Position numbers and translations under genes: made by a program | Assembly: GCF_001152565.1 (NCBI RefSeq) | Contig: NZ_CQAZ01000011.1 | Location: 43,989-107,988 of the forward strand | Direction of reading: 5' to 3' | Length of the DNA: 64,000 nt | Origin: Yersinia pekkanenii | GTDB lineage: Bacteria > Pseudomonadota > Gammaproteobacteria > Enterobacterales > Enterobacteriaceae | Notes under the pieces: model-generated | Seen by the model: the letters and a program-made list of their open reading frames with translations, nothing else | Database searches by the model: none | Told to the model about the DNA's origin: nothing | In this document: in pieces, positions 9,801 through 18,049 of the stretch | Position numbering within the stretch: position 1 is the first letter of the stretch | How the letters are laid out: each line of letters begins with the position of its first letter

Positions 9801-10785
9801 TTTGCTCGCTGTTAGATAAACGGGCATAGAGTGGCAGCACTTCGGTATGCGGCAGGTTTTGTTTCATCAGCGCATCGGCGGTGTCACGGATCTCACGTTC
9901 ACCACTCATAAAGATCAGAATATCGCCGGGGCTTTCATGGCTCAATTCATCAACCGCATCAAAAATGGCTTGTAGCTGATCCCGTTCTACATCGTCGGCA
10001 TCATCGACTATTGGACGATAGCGAACATCCACCGGATAGGTACGACCAGAAACTTCGATAATAGGCGCATTATTGAAATGCTGGGAGAAGCGCTGCGGAT
10101 CTATGGTTGCCGAAGTAATAATGACTTTCAGGTCAGGGCGTTTTGGCAATAACTCACGTAAATAACCCAAAATGAAATCAATATTAAGGCTGCGTTCATG
10201 CGCCTCATCAATAATCAAGGTGTCATATTGCATCAACAGGCGATCCTGCTGAATTTCAGCCAGCAGAATACCGTCGGTCATCAATTTAACCAGCGTGTTC
10301 TCACCGACCTGATCGTGAAAACGCACTTTATAACCGACGCAACCGCCAAGGGAGGTATCCAGTTCATCCGCAATACGATTAGCCACGGTACGTGCCGCCA
10401 AACGGCGTGGCTGGGTATGACCTATCACCCCTTTCACCCCGCGCCCCAGTTCGAGACAAATTTTCGGTAACTGGGTGGTTTTACCCGAGCCGGTTTCACC
10501 TGCGACAATAATCACCTGATGGTCGCGGATGGCATTATAGATATCTTGCTTCTTCTGGCTGACCGGCAAGTTTTCAGGATAAGTGATCACCGGACAGGCA
10601 GCGCGACGCTGCTTAACCCGCTGCATAGCCGTGGCTATTTCCGCTTCGATTTCGCGAGTCATAGCCGCGACAGACTCTGGATTATTGACTTTTCGTGCGC
10701 CTTGCAGCCGACGCCGCATGCGTTGTTGGTCACGGAGCATCAACTCCCCGAGTTGGGTCGATAATGCTGCGAGTGAAGATTTCAC
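6898..10785 (-). CDS. hrpA: ATP-dependent RNA helicase HrpA
   Basis: A 1295-residue DEAH-box helicase, close to the 1300 residues of E. coli HrpA. Walker A is GETGSGKTTQ (96-105), the DEAH box is at 193-196, motif III is SAT, and motif VI is QRKGRCGRVSDG. The helicase-associated and OB-fold domains follow. The long C-terminal extension after about residue 750 is the HrpA-specific part. HrpA proteins act on mRNA and rescue stalled ribosomes or process fimbrial transcripts. Transcribed alone on the minus strand. Confidence 0.97.
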   Translation of the reverse strand: MKSSLAALSTQLGELMLRDQQRMRRRLQGARKVNNPESVAAMTREIEAEIATAMQRVKQRRAACPVITYPENLPVSQKKQDIYNAIRDHQVIIVAGETGSGKTTQLPKICLELGRGVKGVIGHTQPRRLAARTVANRIADELDTSLGGCVGYKVRFHDQVGENTLVKLMTDGILLAEIQQDRLLMQYDTLIIDEAHERSLNIDFILGYLRELLPKRPDLKVIITSATIDPQRFSQHFNNAPIIEVSGRTYPVDVRYRPIVDDADDVERDQLQAIFDAVDELSHESPGDILIFMSGEREIRDTADALMKQNLPHTEVLPLYARLSNSEQNRVFQSHHGRRIVLATNVAETSLTVPGIKYVIDPGTARISRYSFRTKVQRLPIEPVSQASANQRKGRCGRVSDGICIRLYSEQDFLSRPEFTDPEILRTNLASVILQMTSLGLGDIAAFPFVEAPDKRNIQDGVRLLEELGAIQTADNGHQQLTPLGRQLAQLPVDPRMARMVLEAQKSGSVRELMIITSALSIQDPRERPMDKQQASDEKHRRFADKDSDFMAFVNLWDYLKEQQKELSSAQFRKLCRSDFLNYLRVREWQDIYTQLRQVVKELGIPVNSVAADYRSVHSAILSGLLSHIGQKDVEKQEYTGARNARFAIFPGSGLFKKPPKWSMVAELVETSRLWGRIAARIEPEWIEPLAQHLVKHHYSDPHWEKAQGAVMASEKVTLFGLPIVAERKINYGPIDPPLCRELFIRHGLVEGDWQTRHAFFRANLKLLTEVEELEHKSRRRDILVDDETLFNFYDQRIGRDVISARHFDSWWKKTSQTQPELLNFEKAMLIKDGADKVNPLDYPNFWYQGSLKLRLSYQFEPGTDADGVTVHIPLPILNQVQEQGFDWQIPGVRRERVIALIKSLPKPVRRNFVPAPNYAEAFLARATPLETSLLDALERELRRMTGVTVSRESWQWDQVPDHLKITFRVLDDKNRTLREGKDLAALKLQLQQKVQETLSAVADDGIEQNDLHIWSFGDLPVCYEQRRGGYEVKAYPALVDEKDRVAIRLFDTEIQQQQAMWQGTRRLLLLNIPSPIKYLHEKLPNKSKLGLYFNTYGKVMDLIDDCIACGVDKLIAQHGGPVWQQADFARLQEKVRAELNDTVVDIAKQVEQILTTVFSINKRLKGRIDISMALALSDIKAQLAGLIYRGFVTNNGWKRLPDTLRYLQAIERRLEKLAMDPHRDRAQMLRIEHVQQMWQQWLNKLPPKRQQDEEVKEVRWMIEELRVSLFAQQLGTAYPISDKRILQTIEQLSV

Positions 10786-11759
<974 letters not shown>

Positions 11760-11856
11760 TTAGTCATTTACGCGCACCGCCGAGTGTCTTCGTTAATGCG
11801 CGACTGAAATGACCGGGTATTACCCTCGCGTTACCCAATAGTGTCATCGAATAATT

Positions 11857-11880
11857 GCGCGCCTTCGGGCGCGCTTTTTT
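11857..11880 (+). terminator. Intrinsic terminator after azoR
   Basis: GCGCGCC (11857-11863), TTCG loop, GGCGCGC (11868-11874), then TTTTTT. The TTCG tetraloop and T-run are textbook. Confidence 0.92.
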
Positions 11881-11899
11881 GCGTTTATTCCACCGGCCG

Positions 11900-12847
11900 C
11901 TATTCCGCCAGCAACAACATGGCACTTTCTTCGTCCGTAACCAAACCATTCACCCAATGGCCACTGAGCGCCGCTTTGATTGCCTGATGTTTCTCCTTGC
12001 CGCCGGCAATAGCAATTACCGGCTTCTCTGGTTGAATACGCAGGCTGGCACTGGTTAAGCACTGATCTAACTCGTAGGCAACGCGCTGCCCGTCGATATC
12101 AATAAAATGCCCCAGTATTTCTGCCACTACATTTGCGGCTATCAGTGCATCAACATCTTGCTCAGAGATAAATCCATCTTGGTGCAACGGGCAATCATAA
12201 CCAATCGAGCCAATACCGATAAAAGTGACATCGGCCTGGGCCGCTTTCTCAGTGACCGTGCGGTAAATACGGTGATTACACCACAGGTCGCGATCAGCCG
12301 CGCTATCCGCAAACAGCGGTGCGGGCAAAATAAAATAGCGCCCTTGCGTTTTCTCTGCCATCCACAGCGGAACGTCATAGCGAGTACAAGAGCCATCAGA
12401 GGCGATAGCCCCAATAAGCGAGACACAACTGTGTTGAGGCCGCTCGAAATCAGGTAGCTCATCAATGGCAGATTTCAGGCTGCGACCGGAACCCACCCCA
12501 ATCACCATTGGCTGCTCTTGGCGTAGAAATTGTGTCATGGTTTCAGCCCCCACCACGGCAATAGCCCGTTGAATGCCTGCGCTATCCATCCCCAGACTGG
12601 GCACCACCTGGCATTGATGCAAACCATATTGCTGTTGCAACCGCGCTGCCAACGCCATACAGCGCCCCACCGGGTGGGTGATGCTGACACTGACCAGCCC
12701 GTTATCAAGCGCACACGCTACCAGCCGCTGTGCCACCTGACGTGAAACCCCCAGCGCATCCGCAATTTCATGCTGGGTTTGCCCGGCGACGTAATACATC
12801 CAGGCCGCTCTGGCCGCCTGATCTAATTTCTTATCACTCTTATGCAT
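11900..12847 (-). CDS. dalR: SorC/DeoR-family sugar-responsive regulator, probable D-arabinitol regulator
   Basis: A 315-residue regulator. The N-terminal helix-turn-helix is YYVAGQTQHEIADALGVSRQ (about 22-41). The rest is the SorC effector domain, which is built like a sugar-phosphate isomerase (VIGVGSGRSLKSAID, TFIGIGSIGYD, VIAIAGGKEKHQAI). It is divergent from the polyol dehydrogenase gene with about 215 bp between, and two copies of a 15-bp motif lie there. By position and family it should sense a polyol or its phosphate and control the dal genes. The symbol is inferred from the neighbours. Confidence 0.82.
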   Translation of the reverse strand: MHKSDKKLDQAARAAWMYYVAGQTQHEIADALGVSRQVAQRLVACALDNGLVSVSITHPVGRCMALAARLQQQYGLHQCQVVPSLGMDSAGIQRAIAVVGAETMTQFLRQEQPMVIGVGSGRSLKSAIDELPDFERPQHSCVSLIGAIASDGSCTRYDVPLWMAEKTQGRYFILPAPLFADSAADRDLWCNHRIYRTVTEKAAQADVTFIGIGSIGYDCPLHQDGFISEQDVDALIAANVVAEILGHFIDIDGQRVAYELDQCLTSASLRIQPEKPVIAIAGGKEKHQAIKAALSGHWVNGLVTDEESAMLLLAE

Positions 12848-12947
12848 GAGTTATCTGCGCTGGAGTTATGGATGAAATAGCAATGTTAATCATTTTACGC
12901 CGCTATTGGGCAGATTTTTATCTCCACTGTCATTTATGTGAGCTAAA

Positions 12948-12962
12948 GCCCAACTAAAGGGC
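12948..12962 (+). promoter_or_regulatory. Candidate regulator operator 1 (15-bp direct repeat)
   Basis: GCCCAACTAAAGGGC, itself a partial palindrome (GCCC...GGGC). It recurs as GCTCAATTGAAGGGC exactly 50 bp further on (12 of 15 identical). It lies between the divergent regulator and dehydrogenase genes. Confidence 0.5.
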
Positions 12963-12997
12963 AAAAGTTAAATTAATCTAGCCTCATTAGGGCAAAT

Positions 12998-13012
12998 GCT
13001 CAATTGAAGGGC
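12998..13012 (+). promoter_or_regulatory. Candidate regulator operator 2 (15-bp direct repeat)
   Basis: GCTCAATTGAAGGGC, second copy of the motif at 12948. The 50-bp centre spacing is close to five helical turns, which suits cooperative binding by a SorC-family tetramer. It lies about 50 bp before the dehydrogenase start. Confidence 0.5.
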
Positions 13013-13063
13013 CTTTGCTCGGAATGATTACTTTTAAAGCATTCTATGATTGCGGAGCACATG

Positions 13064-14455
13064 ATGAACACTGAGCTAAAATCCCCCCCTGCCGTATGGT
13101 TACATATTGGTGCAGGCTCTTTCCACCGCGCCCATCAGGCTTGGTATCTGCATCGTTTACGGGTCATGGGCGATAACCGCTGGTCCATTGCATTGGCCAA
13201 TATTCGCGATGACGCCGCCCCTTTACTGGCCGCGTTGCAGGCGCAGGATGGGGAATACGTGCTAGAAACCGTCACTCCTGCGGGTGAACGGCAATATGAA
13301 AAAATTACTTCACTGCGAAAAATCATCCCATGGGATAAAGAACTGAGCCATTTAGTCGAGCAAGGTAGCCAGCCGGAGACCCGTGTTATCTCCTTTACCG
13401 TGACCGAGGGCGGCTACTATCTGGATAACCAATTTAACCTGCAACAGGATAACGCGGATATTCAGGCTGACCTTAAAGGGGATTGTCGGACGATTTACGG
13501 CGCTATCAGTCGTATTTTGCTACAGCGGCAACAAATGCAGAGTGGCCCGGTGACCTTGCTGAACTGCGATAACCTGCGCCATAACGGTGAGCGTTTCCGC
13601 CATTGCCTGTTGGAGTTTCTTGCCCTACGTGATCAACAAAGCCTGCTGAGTTGGGCCACAGAGCAAACCCGTAGCCCGAATACCATGGTTGATCGTATTA
13701 CCCCTCGCCCCTCTGACGACATCGCCCCCCGCGTGCTGGAGCAAACCGGTTTTGCTGATGCGGTGCCGGTGATGGGGGAATCCTTCATTCAGTGGGTTAT
13801 TGAAGACGATTTTATCGCCGGTCGCCCGGCACTGGAAAATGTCGGCGTAGAGATGGTGGCATCAGTACTGCCGTATGAAGAAGCCAAAATCCGCATCCTC
13901 AATGCCAGTCATAGCTGTATTGCCTGGGCCGGAAGCCTGATTGGGCAGAGTTACATTCATGAAAGTACCCAAACAGACTCTATTCGCCAAATGGCTTATG
14001 ACTATGTGACTCAGGATGTCATTCCGTCGCTATCACCTAGCCCACTGGATCTGACCAATTACCGCGATGTGGTACTGGATCGCTTCAGTAACCCCTACAT
14101 TCGTGATACTAACCAACGCGTTGCCGCCGACGGTTTCTCTAAAATCCCCGGATTTATTACCCCGACGCTGATGGAGTGCTACCAGCGAGACGAAACCCCA
14201 GCAGCGACCGCCATGTTGCCCGCCCTATTCTTTGTCTTTATGGAACGCTGGCACCAAGGCACCCTGCCGTATGAATACCAGGATGGAATACTGGACTCAT
14301 CGGTTGTCCACGCCATGTTCCAGTCTACCGATCCAGCCGGTCGGTACGCCCGTGACAACAAACTGTTTGGTCCGTTGGCCAGTGACCGCCAGTTTGAACA
14401 GCTATTACGCCAATCTATTGACCAGGTAAATGCCTGGGTTGCCGCTAACCGTTAA
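13064..14455 (+). CDS. dalD: D-arabinitol 4-dehydrogenase (mannitol dehydrogenase family)
   Basis: A polyol-specific long-chain dehydrogenase of 463 residues. An N-terminal NAD-binding segment begins [14 protein letters not shown]. The family motif KIRILNASH carries the K-x4-N-x2-H catalytic set. It should oxidise D-arabinitol to D-xylulose, feeding the xylulokinase encoded next. ATG 13064 is preferred: GGAG lies 6 nt upstream, while ATG 13061 is only 3 nt away and 13046 has no ribosome site. Related enzymes use mannitol or fructuronate, but the xylulokinase and RbtT/DalT transporter favour arabinitol. Confidence 0.85.
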   Translation: MNTELKSPPAVWLHIGAGSFHRAHQAWYLHRLRVMGDNRWSIALANIRDDAAPLLAALQAQDGEYVLETVTPAGERQYEKITSLRKIIPWDKELSHLVEQGSQPETRVISFTVTEGGYYLDNQFNLQQDNADIQADLKGDCRTIYGAISRILLQRQQMQSGPVTLLNCDNLRHNGERFRHCLLEFLALRDQQSLLSWATEQTRSPNTMVDRITPRPSDDIAPRVLEQTGFADAVPVMGESFIQWVIEDDFIAGRPALENVGVEMVASVLPYEEAKIRILNASHSCIAWAGSLIGQSYIHESTQTDSIRQMAYDYVTQDVIPSLSPSPLDLTNYRDVVLDRFSNPYIRDTNQRVAADGFSKIPGFITPTLMECYQRDETPAATAMLPALFFVFMERWHQGTLPYEYQDGILDSSVVHAMFQSTDPAGRYARDNKLFGPLASDRQFEQLLRQSIDQVNAWVAANR

Positions 14456-14474
14456 TCATCGACTAGGAATGGCT

Positions 14475-15935
14475 ATGTATCTTGGACTTGATTTAGGGAC
14501 GTCAGAAATTAAAGCCATGGTGATTGACGACCAGGGGCAAATTCTGGCCAGTGAAGGTGAACCCTTAACCGTGCAACGCCCGCACCCATTGTGGTCAGAG
14601 CAACATCCCACTGACTGGTGGCAGGCTACACAACGGGTGATTGGCCGCTTACGCCATAAAATACCGCAACGCTGGGGGGAGATCCTCGCGATTGGCCTTT
14701 CTGGTCAAATGCACGGCGCAGTGCTGCTGAGTCGCGAAGACCGTATCCTGCGTCCGGCCATTTTGTGGAATGACGCGCGTTGTGCCGAAGAGTGTGAAGA
14801 ACTGACCCGCAATGCGCCGCAGTTGCATCAGGTTGCCGGTAATCTGGCGATGCCGGGTTTTACTGCGCCGAAACTGCTGTGGGTTGCCCGTCATGAGCCG
14901 GAGATCTTTGCGCAACTGGCTACGGTGCTGCTGCCTAAAGATTATCTGCGCTGGATGATGAGTGGCGATAAGGTCAGCGACATGTCTGATGCTGCCGGAA
15001 CGCTGTGGCTGGATGTGGCAAAGCGCGATTGGTCAGACTCTCTGCTGGCGGCCTGTGGGTTGTCGCGCGATATGATGCCACGCCTGGTTGAAGGTAATGC
15101 GCCAAGTGGTTATCTGAAGGCGGATATTGCCCGTGAGTGGGGCTTGTCCGATAAGGTGGTGATTGCCGGCGGGGGGGGTGATAACGCGGCCAGTGCCGTG
15201 GGAATTGGTGCTATAAATCCCGGAGATGGTTTTATTTCTCTGGGCACATCCGGCGTATTGTTTGCCGTCAATGATTGCTATCGGCCTAATCCACAATCTG
15301 CGGTCCATGCTTTTTGTCATGCCCTGCCACAGCGCTGGCATCAGATGAGTGTGATGTTAACCGCCGCCAGTGCATTGCGCTGGTTGTGCCAACTGCTGGG
15401 TACCAATGAAACCACGCTATTGTCTGAAGTAGCCCAATTCAGCCGGGCAGAACAGCGGCTGGCACCTATTTTTCTGCCGTACCTTTCCGGCGAACGCACC
15501 CCGCATAACGACCCGCTGGCAACCGGTGCTTTCCACGGCATGACCCATGCCACTGATCGGGCGGCGCTGGGCTATGCCGTACTGGAAGGTGTCACTTTTG
15601 GTATCGCTGATGGTCTGGCGGTATTACAACAGGCCGGAACCAGGCTGGCTCAATCGTCCTTGATTGGCGGTGGCGCTCGCAGTGTGTGGTGGGGCCAGCT
15701 AATGGCGGACACCCTTAACCTGCCAATTGTTACCCACAGTGGTGGTGAAGCCGGAGGGGCTTTAGGTGCGGCTCGTTTAGGCTGGTTAGCGACGGGTGGA
15801 GATGAGCAACTTGTCTGCAGCAAGCCGCACATTGACCAGCGTTTTATCCCTGATGTTAACCGACAGGATGTCTTATTTGCCCGACTTGAACGCTACCGGC
15901 GGCTCTATCAACAGCAGCGGCAGTTACGTCAATAG
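14475..15935 (+). CDS. dalK: Xylulokinase of the arabinitol operon
   Basis: An FGGY-family sugar kinase of 486 residues, matching XylB length. The N-terminal phosphate-binding loop is YLGLDLGTSEIKAMV. LSGQMHGAVLL is the xylulokinase-type substrate motif, GGGGDNAASAVG carries the catalytic Asp, and IGGGARSVWWGQLMAD is the adenosine motif. ATG 14475 is chosen because AGGAA lies 5 nt upstream and the protein then starts like XylB; ATG 14469 is too close to that site. It would phosphorylate D-xylulose to enter the pentose phosphate pathway. It follows dalD by 19 nt. Confidence 0.9.
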   Translation: MYLGLDLGTSEIKAMVIDDQGQILASEGEPLTVQRPHPLWSEQHPTDWWQATQRVIGRLRHKIPQRWGEILAIGLSGQMHGAVLLSREDRILRPAILWNDARCAEECEELTRNAPQLHQVAGNLAMPGFTAPKLLWVARHEPEIFAQLATVLLPKDYLRWMMSGDKVSDMSDAAGTLWLDVAKRDWSDSLLAACGLSRDMMPRLVEGNAPSGYLKADIAREWGLSDKVVIAGGGGDNAASAVGIGAINPGDGFISLGTSGVLFAVNDCYRPNPQSAVHAFCHALPQRWHQMSVMLTAASALRWLCQLLGTNETTLLSEVAQFSRAEQRLAPIFLPYLSGERTPHNDPLATGAFHGMTHATDRAALGYAVLEGVTFGIADGLAVLQQAGTRLAQSSLIGGGARSVWWGQLMADTLNLPIVTHSGGEAGGALGAARLGWLATGGDEQLVCSKPHIDQRFIPDVNRQDVLFARLERYRRLYQQQRQLRQ

Positions 15936-16084
15936 CCATCTCATCCACTGCCGCGATAACTGCCTGACAATATAAATAAATAACACGCCCAGGCGAGCAT
16001 ATCGCCTTTTTTCTCTGTCCCTACCATCAGTTGCTCCTACCAGCAGCTCAACCAGTCGGCGTTCAAGCGCCAGAGGACTAAACG

Positions 16085-17398
16085 ATGCAAAAGAAACCTA
16101 CCCATTGGTTTGGTTTGCCGATGAATTTGTTCTGGGGTTACATTGCTATTGCCATTTTTATGAGCGGCGATGGCTTTGAAATGGCCTTCTTATCCAAACA
16201 TATTACCGATATGGGTTTTTCCCCGGCGCAATCTGCCTTTGTGTTTACGCTCTATGGACTGGCAGCAGCCATTGCCGCCTGGAGCTCTGGTGTGGTTGCC
16301 GAGATAATTACGCCGCAACGCGCCATGCGAATTGGTTTTATCCTGTGGGTGGTCATGCACTGCCTGTTTATGCTGTTCGGGCTAGGCATGAAAAGTTATC
16401 CACTGATGTTGTTGTTCTACGGTATCCGTGGCCTCGCATATCCATTATTTATCTATTCGTTTGTTATGCTTATTGTGCAAAACGTGCCAAAGCAGCAGCT
16501 TTCCTCTGCGATGGGCTGGTTCTGGGCGATGTATTCTGTCGGTATCGGCGTGGTAGGCAGTTATTTGCCCAGTGTTACCATTCCGATGATTGGCGAAACC
16601 GGTACCTTGTGGTTCGCCATTGTCTGGGTCATGACCGGTGGCATGATGGCATTGATACTGCTGCGCAATGTCGGCACCGTCAGCCCTAAAGCCTCGCTCT
16701 CCAATAAAGAAAAAATTAAAGAGCTGTCACGGGCAGTCACTCTCTTATTTACCAATAAAAACATCTTCCTGGCTTGCCTGATCCGTATCATTAACACCCT
16801 GTCACTGTTTGGCTTTGCGGTTATCATGCCCCTGCTGTTTGTTGGCCGACTTGGCTTTACCCTGTCTGAATGGCTGCAAATTTGGGCGGTGTTCTTCTTC
16901 GTGACCATTTTCACCAATATTATGTGGGGGATTTTGGGCGAGAAAATTGGCTGGATGCGGCAGGTACGCTGGTTTGGTTGTATCGGTTGCGCCATTTCTA
17001 GCCTGGCATTCTATTATATCCCGGTTTATTTCGGCCATAATTTCTGGGCAGCACTGATACCGGCGGTGATGTTGGGGATCACGGTGGCAGCCTTTGTGCC
17101 AATGACCGCCGTTTTTCCCGTATTGGAACCGGAACACAAAGGTGCGGCAATTTCGATTTATAACCTGTCTGCTGGCCTGAGTAATTTTGTCGCCCCGGCG
17201 ATTGCCTCACTGGTGTTGCCATTCTTCGATATCGTTGGCGTGGTGTGGGTTTATACCGCGCTGTATCTGATTGCTGCCGTGCTGACCCTGATTGTTAAAG
17301 TGGAGCAACCCGGTCATGCGGATACCTATTACCGCCAAGAATCGCTCAACAGTATCAGCGACCTTCCTGCTGCTGCCAGTTTGCAAGTGGGGCGCTAG
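16085..17398 (+). CDS. dalT: RbtT/DalT-family polyol permease (MFS)
   Basis: A 437-residue major facilitator protein with about 12 membrane segments. The start (WFGLPMNLFWGYIAIAIFMSG then DGFEMAFLSKHITDMGFSP) is characteristic of the RbtT/DalT/CsbX pentitol transporters. It lies 149 bp after the kinase in the same direction, completing a D-K-T operon like the Klebsiella dal locus. It should import D-arabinitol by proton symport. The 149-bp gap shows no terminator. A 10-bp perfect hairpin closes the operon. Confidence 0.87.
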   Translation: MQKKPTHWFGLPMNLFWGYIAIAIFMSGDGFEMAFLSKHITDMGFSPAQSAFVFTLYGLAAAIAAWSSGVVAEIITPQRAMRIGFILWVVMHCLFMLFGLGMKSYPLMLLFYGIRGLAYPLFIYSFVMLIVQNVPKQQLSSAMGWFWAMYSVGIGVVGSYLPSVTIPMIGETGTLWFAIVWVMTGGMMALILLRNVGTVSPKASLSNKEKIKELSRAVTLLFTNKNIFLACLIRIINTLSLFGFAVIMPLLFVGRLGFTLSEWLQIWAVFFFVTIFTNIMWGILGEKIGWMRQVRWFGCIGCAISSLAFYYIPVYFGHNFWAALIPAVMLGITVAAFVPMTAVFPVLEPEHKGAAISIYNLSAGLSNFVAPAIASLVLPFFDIVGVVWVYTALYLIAAVLTLIVKVEQPGHADTYYRQESLNSISDLPAAASLQVGR

Positions 17399-17409
17399 GC
17401 GTCTTCGCT

Positions 17410-17438
17410 GAGCCAAGGGGCAACTGAACCCTTGGCTC
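17410..17438. terminator. Hairpin between convergent dalT and ydbL
   Basis: GAGCCAAGGG (17410-17419) and CCCTTGGCTC (17429-17438), a perfect 10-bp stem with a 9-nt loop. No T-run on either strand; likely a bidirectional transcript end. Confidence 0.55.
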
Positions 17439-17476
17439 AGGCTGCTACTGGCCGAACGGCCTGTTTCCCCTTTGTT

Positions 17477-17845
17477 TCAGCGCTTCATCCATTGGCCATT
17501 AATACCGCGCACATATTCACCCGCCGCCGCACGATTAACTAACTTCTGCCCCGCTAATTTGGCAACATCCTCGGTTGAGATATGGTTTTTCTGTGCCACT
17601 TCCTGATACTTCTCAGTTCTGGCAATATTGATTTGATCCACCAAAGCCAGTGTTTCGGCATCTTTTTTCACCGGAGCCAGATAACCACTCAGGGTCTCGC
17701 CCACCCGACCTTGCTGCCGGGCCTGTTCCAATGTCAGAGCAAAAGCCCCGCCGCTGAACAGCAGGCTACCACTCAATATCATACCCAGCATTACCCGAAT
17801 CAATCCTTGAGTGCCACCCAACCAGCCTGACGTTTGCTTTCTCAT
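17477..17845 (-). CDS. ydbL: YdbL, DUF1318 periplasmic protein
   Basis: A 122-residue protein with a hydrophobic signal segment (VMLGMILSGSLLFSGGAFA). The DUF1318 body contains LEQARQQGRVGETLSGYLAPV and ends in VNRAAAGEYVRGINGQWM. It is the last gene of ydbH-ynbE-ydbL. In E. coli, YdbH and YnbE form an envelope-spanning lipid-transport bridge and YdbL is proposed to limit YnbE assembly. AGGAG lies 5 nt before the ATG. Confidence 0.92.
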   Translation of the reverse strand: MRKQTSGWLGGTQGLIRVMLGMILSGSLLFSGGAFALTLEQARQQGRVGETLSGYLAPVKKDAETLALVDQINIARTEKYQEVAQKNHISTEDVAKLAGQKLVNRAAAGEYVRGINGQWMKR

Positions 17846-17854
17846 TCTGGCTCC

Positions 17855-18049
17855 TTAGAATAGATTGGACTGATTTCTAAGCAAATTTTCCACATCTTTA
17901 TCAACCTTGATCTGGATTTCATGCTCAATCTTAACATTCATATTGATAGTGATAGGTTTTTCTGGTGTTGCCACCTCAAGGCGTATACAGCCACTGAGCA
18001 ATAAAATACTCAGAACAATCGCCATACGTTCCCCTGTCAAGATCTTCAT
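17855..18049 (-). CDS. ynbE: YnbE outer-membrane lipoprotein
   Basis: A 64-residue lipoprotein with signal peptide and lipobox LLSGC. The mature part (PITINMNVKIEHEIQIKVDK) forms the beta-strand segment that in E. coli stacks to extend YdbH to the outer membrane. The start overlaps the ydbH stop by 4 nt, so the proteins are made in tandem. Confidence 0.93.
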   Translation of the reverse strand: MKILTGERMAIVLSILLLSGCIRLEVATPEKPITINMNVKIEHEIQIKVDKDVENLLRNQSNLF

